Shown in pieces: positions 40,684 through 49,444 of a stretch of DNA of 49,444 nt. Within the stretch, counting starts at the first letter, position 1, and every line of letters starts with the position of its first letter. The stretch is from Pseudomonadota bacterium (GTDB lineage: Bacteria; Myxococcota_A; Polyangia; Haliangiales; Haliangiaceae), in assembly GCA_022360315.1 (NCBI GenBank), contig JAKSDA010000473.1, positions 1 to 49,444 of the forward strand, given 5' to 3'. The notes under the pieces were generated by a model that worked only from the letters and a program-made list of their open reading frames with translations, was not told where the DNA came from and made no database searches. The translations under genes and the position numbers were made by a program.

Positions 40684-42189
40684 ATGACGCTCCTTTATGA
40701 CTGGCTGAAAACAGCTGCAAAAGCACAGGGGAACAGCAAAGCCCTGGTCTATCGCGACAACTACCTTTCCTGGAGGGGTCTCCTGCACCGAGTCGATCGT
40801 CGGGCGCAGGAGTTCAAGGCCATGGGGATCAAGGAAGGGGCCTGGGTTGGCCTGATGCTCGGCAACGTACCCGACTTCGTGATTCTGGCTCTCGCCCTTT
40901 CCAAACTCAATGCCGCCGTGGTGCCGATCGATCCGACCACCGGCAGTCGCGAACTCGAGCTGATCTTGGCGGCGGCCCCCCTGCGGGCGCTGGTCACGCG
41001 ACCGCGGGGCAGCGAGGGCAGCATCAACGCGGCCGGGCCGACCGGTAATTCTCGCGCTCGGCCCGGCCGGACCACCGGGCAAATGCCTGCGGTAACGGGA
41101 GAAGAGGTTCCCGAGATCAGGCGTCGGCTGCAGGGCACTCTGCTCACGTGCAGTGTATTCAAGCGACCCAACCCCGACGTCGGGCTCAATCCCCTTGCTG
41201 TGATGTTCACTGCCGACTCGCTCGGCGACCCCAAAGGGGTTCTGCGCGCAGTCGACAAGGTGCAGGCCGCGGTCGAGAACGTTATCGAGGCGCTCGACAT
41301 TGCCAGTGATACGCGGATTCTCACGGCCGTTCCGTTGTTTCACGCTTATGGCTGGGATCTGGGGCTCTTGCCGACGTTACTCACCGGTGCGACGATGTAT
41401 CTGGAAGAGGAGATCTCTGCCCGGCGGGTGGCCAAGCTTTTGCGCGAGCATTCGATCGACCTCTTGCCGGGCACACCGACCATGTATGCCGAGTTATCTC
41501 GGCTTCCTACGGCCAAACCGCTCAAGATCAAGAAAGCGCGCTACCTATCCAGCGGCTCCAGACTCGAGCTCGAGGTGGCGCAGAGTTTCACAGATCGATT
41601 CGCGATCAAGCTGATTTCCTGCTACCACACGACCGAAATCGGCGTGATCGCGCTCGACCGCACAGCCAAGACGCAATCCTCCGTGGGCAAGGCGATCGGC
41701 GGGGTCGAGCTGCGCATCACGGACGGTGCTGGCAGCAAGCTGACCTCGAACAAAGAAGGGCTGGTCTGGGTCAAGAGCGCTTCTCTTTCGCCCATGTCGA
41801 TTGGCCCGTTCAAGGACGAAGCCGTTGCGGCGAGCCGAGACCAGTTGGTACCGATCGGCGAGATCGACGAAGGTGGCTGGTTTCGCACCGGCGATCTCGG
41901 CAAGCTCGATCGTACTGGCAAGCTATTCTTGACCGGACGCGAGGACGACGTGGTCAAGGTCGAGGGCAAACGGGTAGCGCTCGGCGAGGTCGAGGGCTGC
42001 CTCGAATCATTTCCCAAGGTCAAGGCAGCCCAGGCGCGCGTGGTCACCGATCCGATGTCCGGTGCCATGGTGGTAGCTCGCGTGGTCACGATGGCTACCT
42101 GCCAGGCCGAAGAGATCATCGATCATTGCGCGCGCAATCTGGCCCCGTACAAGGTGCCGCGCCGGATCGAATTCTGCGATCAGATCTGA
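40684..42189 (+). CDS. AMP-dependent acyl-CoA ligase-like protein lacking its C-terminal lysine motif
   Basis: Encodes 501 residues from ATG 40684; upstream in-frame ATGs exist but family homology begins here. Adenylate-forming motifs: VMFTADSLGDPKGV (a degenerate A3, usually YTSGSTGxPKG), PLFHAYGWDLGL, ISCYHTTEIGVIA (A5), GGWFRTGDLGKLDRTGKLFLTGRE (A7-A8) and KVEGKRVALGEVE. It then ends at APYKVPRRIEFCDQI, about 15-20 residues short of the A10 motif (PxxxGK) whose Lys drives adenylation. So the catalytic Lys is missing. The insert at about 140-170 is Gly/Arg/Pro-rich. It may be impaired or act with another subunit. A repeat copy lies 34 bases downstream of the stop. Confidence 0.85.
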   Translation: MTLLYDWLKTAAKAQGNSKALVYRDNYLSWRGLLHRVDRRAQEFKAMGIKEGAWVGLMLGNVPDFVILALALSKLNAAVVPIDPTTGSRELELILAAAPLRALVTRPRGSEGSINAAGPTGNSRARPGRTTGQMPAVTGEEVPEIRRRLQGTLLTCSVFKRPNPDVGLNPLAVMFTADSLGDPKGVLRAVDKVQAAVENVIEALDIASDTRILTAVPLFHAYGWDLGLLPTLLTGATMYLEEEISARRVAKLLREHSIDLLPGTPTMYAELSRLPTAKPLKIKKARYLSSGSRLELEVAQSFTDRFAIKLISCYHTTEIGVIALDRTAKTQSSVGKAIGGVELRITDGAGSKLTSNKEGLVWVKSASLSPMSIGPFKDEAVAASRDQLVPIGEIDEGGWFRTGDLGKLDRTGKLFLTGREDDVVKVEGKRVALGEVEGCLESFPKVKAAQARVVTDPMSGAMVVARVVTMATCQAEEIIDHCARNLAPYKVPRRIEFCDQI

Positions 42190-42223
42190 CGCCTGCGCAA
42201 CCGCAGCCACGCCGATATTCACC

Positions 42224-42298
42224 CTGAGTACAGCTCCTCGCAAGAAAGTGCCCAGTAGGGTCGGTCCAGCGCGTCGAGGACAAGGCGTCGAGGAGTGG
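42224..42298. repeat. left half of the dispersed palindromic element
   Basis: CTGAGTACAGCTCCTCG at 42224-42240 is the outer arm, followed by a stretch from GAAAGTGCCC onward that is the same as the complete element at 25368 up to GAGGAGTGG (42298), after which similarity stops. The right half is missing. It lies between the ligase-like gene and the aldo-keto reductase gene. Confidence 0.85.
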
Positions 42299-42336
42299 TA
42301 CTGGCTCGATCCTGCCGGCACTTGCGGGTCGCGCTG

Positions 42337-43548
42337 CTACGCGATGAAAAGCTTAGCCGCGCGGGCCATGTTTTCGGCGATCTTGATGCCGTGGGGGCAG
42401 GCAGCTTCGGCGGCGCGGAAATCAACACTCGAGAGGTTTTGCGCCACTTGCGGCAACGAGCGAAACAGTGTCTTGGCCTTGTCGGGCTCGCCGTAGACGT
42501 CGTGATACATGAGGTACCGCATGGTGTCGCCGATCTGAACCGGCGCGTCTACTTTGGGATTGCAGATGTGATCGCAGCCGTCACACGCCATGGCCCGTGT
42601 GTCCGCGGCATAGCGCTCGAGCGATTGGTATTCGGCAGCCGACAGCTTGCTCTTGTCCACCGCCGCAGCGATGTTTTGACGCAACTTGCCCAGGGTATCC
42701 ATAGCGGATACTGCAGCGGTAATACGCTTGTCGTCCCACACCGCCTTGAGCACAGCCTGATGCTTGGTCCATTTGCTGTTCTTCTGAAATTTGCGCCAGG
42801 CGTCGCGGAACGAATACTCCGACCCCTGGGTCTTCATGGCGATCAGCCCGACGCCCGATTTATGGGCCGCATCCATGGCCTTGTTGAGCTCTTTATCGCC
42901 GTACTTGCGAAAATTGTAGCGAAACATCACCGAGTCGATCCAGGGCAGCTCGGACGCTCTCTGGACCAGCTCTGCCACGTTGCCGTGGTGGCAAGAGAAG
43001 CCGAAAAACCGAATCTTGCCCTCCTTCTTGAGCTGCGCCACGGTACGCTCCATATCCTTGCTCAGACGATCGGCGTCCTGGAGCGCGTGCAAATAGTACA
43101 TGTCGATGCGATTGGTGCGCAGCTTGCGAAGACTGGTGGCCAGGGTCCGCTTGAAGCCGCTCGGGTCGTGACGGTCGCTCTTACTGGTGATCCACACGTC
43201 GTCGCGCATCTTGGTGCGCTTGAGGAAACTGGCTACTGATGTCTCGCAGGTGCCGCCGCCATAACAATCGGCCGCGTCGATGTAATTGACACCAAAACGC
43301 ATCGCCTCGGCCAGCTTGGGATCGAAACGAGGATCGAGGCCGACCGCCCCGCCGAAAAGTAGAATGGGAATGGTTTGACCCGTCTTGCCGAGCACCCGGC
43401 GCGGAACCTGGGGAAGGGCGGCATCGCCGGCCTTGTTGCCTGGCTTGGCCTCGGCCTTGCCAACCAGAGCAGCGCCAACCAGGGTGGCTGCTCCAGCACT
43501 GCTCAAGGAGAGCATCTCTCTACGACTCAGTTTCTTGTCTTTCTCCAT
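42337..43548 (-). CDS. Tat-exported aldo-keto reductase with C-terminal cysteine cluster
   Basis: Encodes 403 residues from ATG 43548. The twin-arginine signal is SRREMLSLSSAGAATLVGAA, so the folded protein is exported to the periplasm. The TIM-barrel has the AKR tetrad: Asp and Tyr in YIDAADCYGGGTCE, Lys in WITSKSD and His in YYLHALQ. The C-terminal 100 residues add Cys residues in CDGCDHICNP and a later ACPHGIK, as in ferredoxin-like tails of AKR members that couple to iron-sulfur partners. It is the last gene of a four-gene minus-strand operon and probably passes electrons to or from the membrane polyferredoxin protein before it. Confidence 0.88.
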   Translation of the reverse strand: MEKDKKLSRREMLSLSSAGAATLVGAALVGKAEAKPGNKAGDAALPQVPRRVLGKTGQTIPILLFGGAVGLDPRFDPKLAEAMRFGVNYIDAADCYGGGTCETSVASFLKRTKMRDDVWITSKSDRHDPSGFKRTLATSLRKLRTNRIDMYYLHALQDADRLSKDMERTVAQLKKEGKIRFFGFSCHHGNVAELVQRASELPWIDSVMFRYNFRKYGDKELNKAMDAAHKSGVGLIAMKTQGSEYSFRDAWRKFQKNSKWTKHQAVLKAVWDDKRITAAVSAMDTLGKLRQNIAAAVDKSKLSAAEYQSLERYAADTRAMACDGCDHICNPKVDAPVQIGDTMRYLMYHDVYGEPDKAKTLFRSLPQVAQNLSSVDFRAAEAACPHGIKIAENMARAAKLFIA

Positions 43549-43637
43549 GGGCCTTCTCTCTTGTGGAACGTCTGGATGCCTCGGAAAGCGATGTACCCCG
43601 TGGCTCCGGCTGTCCAATCGTCTCGATGATACGCGAA

Positions 43638-45356
43638 TCAGGTGTCCTTGTGGCTTTTGAGAAGCAGGGTCCGGTCCTCGGAACGAGTCTCGCCAACAGC
43701 CGTGACATATACTGCCGCATCATCTATGACCGGACATTCACGCTCGCATATTCCACACCCGATGCATAATTCGGGGCGCATATAGGGTTTGTTCAGGGTA
43801 ACCTTGGTACCGTCCCAGCGGATGATGTCCTCGTCATACGTGCCGATCGCCTTGGGACTGACCGGGCAGACTTCTTCGCATACGACACACGGAGTCTCCA
43901 TGGACCAGGGCAGGCAGCGGCCGCGGTTAAAAAATGCCGTTCCAACCCGGATGGGTCCGTCTTTTTCGTATTCGCCGCGGCCCAGTTTCCTGGCGATCGA
44001 GGTCTTTTGAATGGCGCCGGTCGGGCACACTTCAGTGCATAGAGTGCAGTTGAGCTGACAAAAACCGACACTGAAATCCATGACCGGGGTCCACAAGCCC
44101 TCCAGGCCGCCTTCGGCCAAGGTGGAGGGCTGGAGCACATTGGTCGGACACACATTGATGCACTGATCGCACTTGATACAGCGCTCGAGGAATTCTTCCT
44201 CGGCCACCGATCCGGGTGGCCTGATCGCTTTCTCGTGGAACCCCCGGTTGTTGACCGCCTTGGACAGGCGCAAAAACGGATAGGCCATGACCCCGGCAAT
44301 GCCGGCAAAAACCCACCGCCGCCTGGCCACATCGGGCCCTTTGATCTCGGTTTCGGCAACCTTGGAGATGACTTTCTTGCCAAAGAGCGTGGCCGTGCCT
44401 TTTTTGATCGACCCGACGATTCGGTCCTTGATGGGCAGCGGTGCCAGGCGAAACGACAGGGCATCTTCGGGGCAATCGTCGATGCAGTTGAAACAGACAA
44501 AGCACTCGCTCTTGCGCAGGGCAGCCTGGGGATCCGACGCCCCCTCGCAGCGTCTCAAGCACAGGTCGCAGTCCGTGCATTTGGTGACATCGCGGTCGAT
44601 GCGCCACAGGGCAAAACGCGACAAGAATCCCAAAAACGCGCCCAGTGGGCACAGAAAGCGGCAGAAAAACCGCGGGATGACCAGGTTCATGCCGACCAGA
44701 CCAATGATCATCAGGCCGACAAACCACGCGCCGCTGAAGATGCGCTGCTCAGGCGCGCCGGGCGCAAACGAAATGGTCGTGAGTCCCCAGTCTTCAGCGA
44801 CCAGATCCATGGCCGGAGCAACGGTGACGGTCACGGTGCGGACCAAAAGACAGATGGGATCGAGAAGGCCGATCTGCAGCGAGCCAAATGCCGCCATGAT
44901 CAAGAAGATCGCCAGTATGAAATATTTGAGCTGGTAAACCGAGTGATAGCGATTTTTGTCGATATTGTCCTTGTTGCCGCGAATATTGAACAACCAGCCG
45001 ACAAACTGATGCAGCGTGCCGTACGGGCACATCCAGTTGCAGAACACCCGGCCAAACAGCAGCGTGACACCCAGGATGATCAGTCCAAACCACAGATGGC
45101 GATAGATCGTGTGGGTGGCCAGTGCGGTGGCAAATCCAACCAGGGGATCCAGCTCCAAAAAGAGTGAAGCGGGATAGCCACCCAGGCGACTGAACCAGGT
45201 CACCCACAGCAAAAACATGAATAGAGCGAAGAAAAATGCCTGCGAGATCACCCGAATCTTGGTGATGCGCAGCGAGCGCGCATACCAGGGCGTGCCATCG
45301 CGATTGGGCTGCAGCACCTTGAGCCGAACGACTTTTTTGTTCTTTTTTTCGCTCAT
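43638..45356 (-). CDS. membrane-bound polyferredoxin (NapH/CcoG-like, multiple 4Fe-4S)
   Basis: Encodes 572 residues. The N-terminal 240 carry about five hydrophobic helices and two NapH-type motifs, FCNWMCPYG and FFCRFLCPLG. Ferredoxin-type Cys sets follow: CTDCDLCLRRC, CFVCFNCIDDCP, CIKCDQCINVCP, CQLNCTLCTEVCP, CVVCEEVCP and CIGCGICERECP. It is therefore an inner-membrane electron carrier with a soluble multi-cluster arm. It is in an operon between the DUF362 protein and the aldo-keto reductase. A role in moving electrons between quinol and the exported enzymes is inferred. Confidence 0.93.
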   Translation of the reverse strand: MSEKKNKKVVRLKVLQPNRDGTPWYARSLRITKIRVISQAFFFALFMFLLWVTWFSRLGGYPASLFLELDPLVGFATALATHTIYRHLWFGLIILGVTLLFGRVFCNWMCPYGTLHQFVGWLFNIRGNKDNIDKNRYHSVYQLKYFILAIFLIMAAFGSLQIGLLDPICLLVRTVTVTVAPAMDLVAEDWGLTTISFAPGAPEQRIFSGAWFVGLMIIGLVGMNLVIPRFFCRFLCPLGAFLGFLSRFALWRIDRDVTKCTDCDLCLRRCEGASDPQAALRKSECFVCFNCIDDCPEDALSFRLAPLPIKDRIVGSIKKGTATLFGKKVISKVAETEIKGPDVARRRWVFAGIAGVMAYPFLRLSKAVNNRGFHEKAIRPPGSVAEEEFLERCIKCDQCINVCPTNVLQPSTLAEGGLEGLWTPVMDFSVGFCQLNCTLCTEVCPTGAIQKTSIARKLGRGEYEKDGPIRVGTAFFNRGRCLPWSMETPCVVCEEVCPVSPKAIGTYDEDIIRWDGTKVTLNKPYMRPELCIGCGICERECPVIDDAAVYVTAVGETRSEDRTLLLKSHKDT

Positions 45357-45412
45357 CTTTACTGCTCGTCTTCTACTGCTCGTTTCTACGGTTCGTTACT
45401 GTTGCTCTGGTT

Positions 45413-46557
<1,145 letters not shown>

Positions 46558-46561
<4 letters not shown>

Positions 46562-47919
46562 CGTTCGATCTCCTCTGCACCCGGGGACGGCTCGTCATAG
46601 GACGATCCCGCAGCCCCCGATTCTGGTTCGCCGGGCGACCCTGCGCCGCCTGGCTCTTCGTCGTCATAAGAGGGTTCGCCTTCCGCCTCTACTGAACCTT
46701 CTTCCCCGGCTTGCCCATCGCTGGCTTTTTCGCCTGAATCGCCGCCGTAGTCATCGGCTTTTTCACCGTCCGATTCGCTCTGTGCGGCCACGGCGCGCTC
46801 GATCAATGCCCGGGGCAACCCTACAGCAGTGGTTTTTAACTTGTCGAGCGCTTCGCGGGCAAAGTTCAGATCCGGGGCGCGGTGAATGCCAACAACCACC
46901 GGACCGACCGAGGTTGTGCCCGCCACTGTGTCGAGATATCGGTCCTTGACCCAATCAATGCCGCCGTCACTGCCGGCGGCTGTACCCAAGCCGAGAAATC
47001 CTTCTGTGGTGAACTGCTCGGCCAGTGCCGCAGCCGACTTCTCGTCGGGTGTGGCCGCGACAAAGTACTCGGTGCCATCCTCGTTGAGCTCGACTGTATA
47101 GACGTGGCGGGCAAAGCCAAACGAAAGGGCATTTTCGGGCGCATATCCGATCTTGCCGGGATCGAGACCGAGCTGAGCGACAAACAGGGTATACGCCCAG
47201 GGCAGCGATTCGCCGGTCAATCCGTCAGCAAATCGGGTCCGCAGGTGCTCGAGCACAGCCTTGATCGGCTCGGTTTCGTCGGTGCCGATGGCCCGGACGT
47301 AATAGCGACCGCGCACGATGAACATGGCATTGCGGGCGAGGTGACTGATGCCCGCGTCACTGATCTCGGGCTTGACATCGGGCGGGCGCTCGCCGGAATA
47401 GGCACCGAGTGCATTGGCCACGGTGCCCAGGTCGTACATCTCGATATCGACCGCGGCGGTCTCGTCTTTGTCGTTGCTCAATGAGATGTAGTAGAGCCGC
47501 TTGAAGCCAAACGACTTGTAGTAGCCTTCTCGGCCGTTGATCTTTTCGTACAGAGTGTCGGAGTCGAACTGAGCCACCGGGCGTTCGCTCCAGCCCTCGG
47601 TAGCCAGTCCGGTCGGCACCGGACCGCGATCCTGCGACCTGGACGATGCAGACCCGGAAGCCCGCGAGCCCGATAGAGACTCCGAGATGGCCTTGCGATC
47701 CTCGAGCGGGGTCCACTCGCTGCCCTTGTCGAGCAACACGCTTTCGACCGAAAACAGCTCGGGATCGGGGTTCGCGCCACGCCAGGCCACCCACACCGCG
47801 GTGAGCATGAGGACCAGCAGAATGATCAGACCGATGCGTACTTCCGTGAGCGAGTAGCGGCGGCGATAATGACGCCAGCCAGTTTGATTAAAAATGCGAT
47901 CTTGCTTGCGAGATGCCAC
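46558..47919 (-). CDS. DUF6599-like membrane-anchored protein
   Basis: Encodes 453 residues. A basic N-terminus precedes one membrane helix (VRIGLIILLVLMLTAVWVAW), then a Ser/Arg linker and a globular domain with LYEKINGREGYYKSFGFKRL, VDIEMYDLGTVANALGAYSG and NAMFIVRGRYYVRAIG. This pattern fits DUF6599-type proteins found with DUF362 and ferredoxin genes. The C-terminal 90 residues are an acidic Gly/Glu/Ser/Asp-rich tail. It is the first gene of the four-gene operon and probably faces the periplasm. Family assignment is by general resemblance and context. Confidence 0.72.
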
Positions 47920-48510
47920 GTCTTACTACGACCCGAGTCGGACGAAAAATATGCGCCGTTTATGCGACGAAAAAAATGCGCGGCGACGCGACCCAAATTC
48001 TAACAACGAAAGTGTGAACCACCCCGGACAACACAGCCAGGCCAACCTAGAGCATGGTACGCCAAATAGTCCGAATCGACGAGAAGTGTCGCTGACCACA
48101 GTTCCCCAAGATGTCGAAAAATTGCCCGTCTAATGACGTAAATTATTAATAATATTAATCATTTATGACCTTATTGGCCTCACTTCACCGGGTCAGGCCA
48201 AGATTGCGAGAGGCGTGGCGGACGATTTCTTCGCCGATGCCCCCCGTGGAGCGGCCATTGCCGAACGGAACGCTCGGTCCGGTATGCCTGGCACGAAAGG
48301 TCCGGCCATCCCATCAATGCGAAAGAAGACCTGGAATTGGTTCCGGTCTCTCAGTCATGGCCTCGGTTCTCAGCCTCGCCTTGGTCGTCGGCCTCGGTCG
48401 TCGGTATCGGTTTCTCAGCCCTCCCGGGCTGCGACGCTAACCAAAATGGACCCACCTCTGCTCGGCAAAACGGAGCCGGTCCGGCGTGCCTGGCACCCAA
48501 AATTGGGCCA
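47920..48510. other. intergenic region: operon leader, AT-rich patch and direct repeat
   Basis: No intact gene is seen. 48130-48170 is very AT-rich (TTATTAATAATATTAATC) and may hold a promoter. GGTCCGGTATGCCTGGCAC (48276-48294) and GGTCCGGCGTGCCTGGCAC (48478-48496) are direct repeats with two differences, about 200 bp apart, and may belong to the IS end. Confidence 0.5.
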
Positions 48511-48513
48511 GGT

Positions 48514-48567
48514 GACTCGGAAATAGCGCCCCCCGGAATAGGCCCGGCGACTCGGAAATAGCGCCCC
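48514..48567. repeat. two identical 19-bp direct repeats near the IS21-type end
   Basis: GACTCGGAAATAGCGCCCC occurs at 48514-48532 and again at 48549-48567. Multiple short repeats near the ends are typical of IS21-family elements, where they bind the transposase. They lie 76 bases past the istA stop, so they probably mark the inner part of this element's terminus. Confidence 0.65.
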
Positions 48568-48643
48568 GGCGACCCCATGCCCCCCTCGACGGGCAGAATG
48601 GGTGATTTTGTCCGTTGTCTATGTCGCCGGTCGCATGCCACGA

Positions 48644-49444
48644 TCAGAGCACTGGGGACCGTTGGTGGGCCGCCACGACGTCGCTTCCATCGACCAACCG
48701 CACAACTCGATCGTCGCAAACCAGGGTGAGCGTCTGCCGAGCGTATTGCGGTGGGACCGAATAGTCATTGCTGTCGTATCGGACAAACGCCGTCTTGTCG
48801 ACACGAGCAGGCTTGATCAGTTCGGTTGCCGGCAATGGGTCGGGCAGAGGCAAGAGGCGGTGTCGCTCTTGCTGCAATACTTCACCGACAGTACGCGTCG
48901 GGTCACGCGGGTGCGGTCGTTTATCGGCGATATGGGCCAGGAATTCCTCCAGTTCGCGATTGCCTTGGTCGATACTCTGGATGCTTCGTCCTGCCAGAAA
49001 CCGATCGCGCATGTAGCGGATCGCTCGCTCGACCCCTCCTTTTTGATTGGGCTTGCCCACCTCGCAAACACGCGGTTGCACACAGAGCTGGCTACAGAGC
49101 TCGAGTAAGGTTGGGTTGAATCGCACCAGGTCACCGTATCGGTCCAGGACGATTGTCTTGGGTTGTCAAACAAGAATTGTCGAGGACAACCGCCAAAATA
49201 CTGCACCGCACGCACCAGGCTACGGCACAGGGAATGGGCGGTCAGGTCGTATACGAACTCCGCCCAAAGGGCACGTGAGTAACTCAACACCATCACAAAG
49301 AGCCACAGGACCCTCCCTCCACCCTCCACCGTCACCTTACAAACATGTGCCCAATCAACCTGAGCTTGTTCCCCGGCGAGCGCCTCCCTGCGCAGATATG
49401 CCGTGGTTTTGGGCCTGAGACGTACCTGCTTGACGTACTCGCGC
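48644..49444 (-). mobile_element. istA: IS21-family insertion sequence: frameshifted istA transposase, partial
   Basis: Reading the minus strand from the window edge gives AYLRREALAGEQAQVDWAHV, then FVMVLSYSRALWAEFVYDLT and PRQFLFDNPRQ, after which the frame is lost. In the next frame it resumes as TIVLDRYGDLVRFNP, KGGVERAIRYMRDRFLAG and YDSNDYSVPPQYARQTLTLV, ending at 48644. The three DDE residues (Asp in QVDW, Asp in the FDNP/LDRYG region, Glu in GGVER) are present. Comparison with the expected NPKTIVLDRYG indicates one lost A in CCAAGACA near 49151-49161. No istB follows. I infer an inactive copy whose 5' part lies outside the window. Confidence 0.88.

Noticed and set aside
42187..42240. 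Sec UGA at the end of the ligase-like gene
   Set aside because: Reading past the TGA at 42187 gives no A10-like sequence and runs into the repeat element; no SECIS-like hairpin was found.
49151..49161. Programmed frameshift in istA
   Set aside because: No slippery run or downstream structure was visible; a single-base loss in CCAAGACA explains the shift more simply.

Overview
The window is high-GC bacterial DNA that most resembles a myxobacterium-like deltaproteobacterium (Myxococcota). Supporting signs are many lipoproteins, a MYXO-CTERM-like GGC...TM...RRRRH sorting tail at about 23741-23840, FHA-GGDEF signalling, TPR/outer-membrane proteins, Tat-exported iron-sulfur oxidoreductases, and many short operons on both strands. 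No rRNA or CRISPR array was seen. Two tRNA genes (Lys-CUU, Arg-UCG) lie on the minus strand near 21 kb.

Left end (1-4.3 kb) is an accessory, decaying region. It holds a partial gene, a small hypothetical gene, a two-gene micro-operon that runs into a 5'-truncated tyrosine recombinase, a long imperfect hairpin inside a degenerate repeat, and about 1.7 kb of broken membrane-protein-like coding debris. From 4.3 to 12.8 kb come S-adenosylhomocysteine hydrolase (ahcY) and then what I read as a selenoprotein: an AhpD/CMD-type peroxidase-related enzyme with an in-frame UGA in its CxxC-type motif and a bacterial SECIS hairpin at the right distance. These are followed by a tandem di-heme cytochrome c lipoprotein, a further lipoprotein, and an operon of porin-like protein, a thymidylate-kinase-like protein fused to about nine helical repeats, and an MgtC/DUF4956-type membrane protein.

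12.9-21.1 kb carries an MFS-like remnant, alkylation repair (Ada-AlkA fusion and ogt, overlapping), a MerR regulator, enoyl-CoA hydratase, PduO-type cobalamin adenosyltransferase, biotin synthase, a LEA14-like lipoprotein, a SlyD-like PPIase and the two tRNAs. 21.4-31.6 kb has a 1331-aa ORF that looks like two lipoproteins joined in frame, a YfbK-type VWA lipoprotein, an atypical low-GC lipoprotein, a methyltransferase, a small membrane protein and an OPT-family transporter.

31.8-42.2 kb has a three-gene operon ending in a MutL/GlmL-like ASKHA protein (with the PduO enzyme, a hint of adenosylcobalamin-dependent mutase chemistry elsewhere), an FHA-GGDEF protein, lipoproteins, a penicillin-binding-type transpeptidase, a TPR/beta-barrel protein with a 15-bp tandem repeat, a coiled-coil/TPR protein, and an AMP-dependent ligase lacking its C-terminal catalytic lysine motif. 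42.3-47.9 kb is a four-gene operon (DUF6599-like, DUF362 Tat protein, polyferredoxin membrane protein, Tat aldo-keto reductase with C-terminal cysteines), probably an envelope redox module. The right end is a frameshifted IS21-family istA running off the window, with its terminal repeats.

A dispersed palindromic element of about 120-165 bp occurs at 25.4 kb (complete), 42.2 kb (left half), 16.7 kb (diverged) and possibly 2.4 kb (very diverged). In the first case it supplies the last codons and stop of the adjacent gene.
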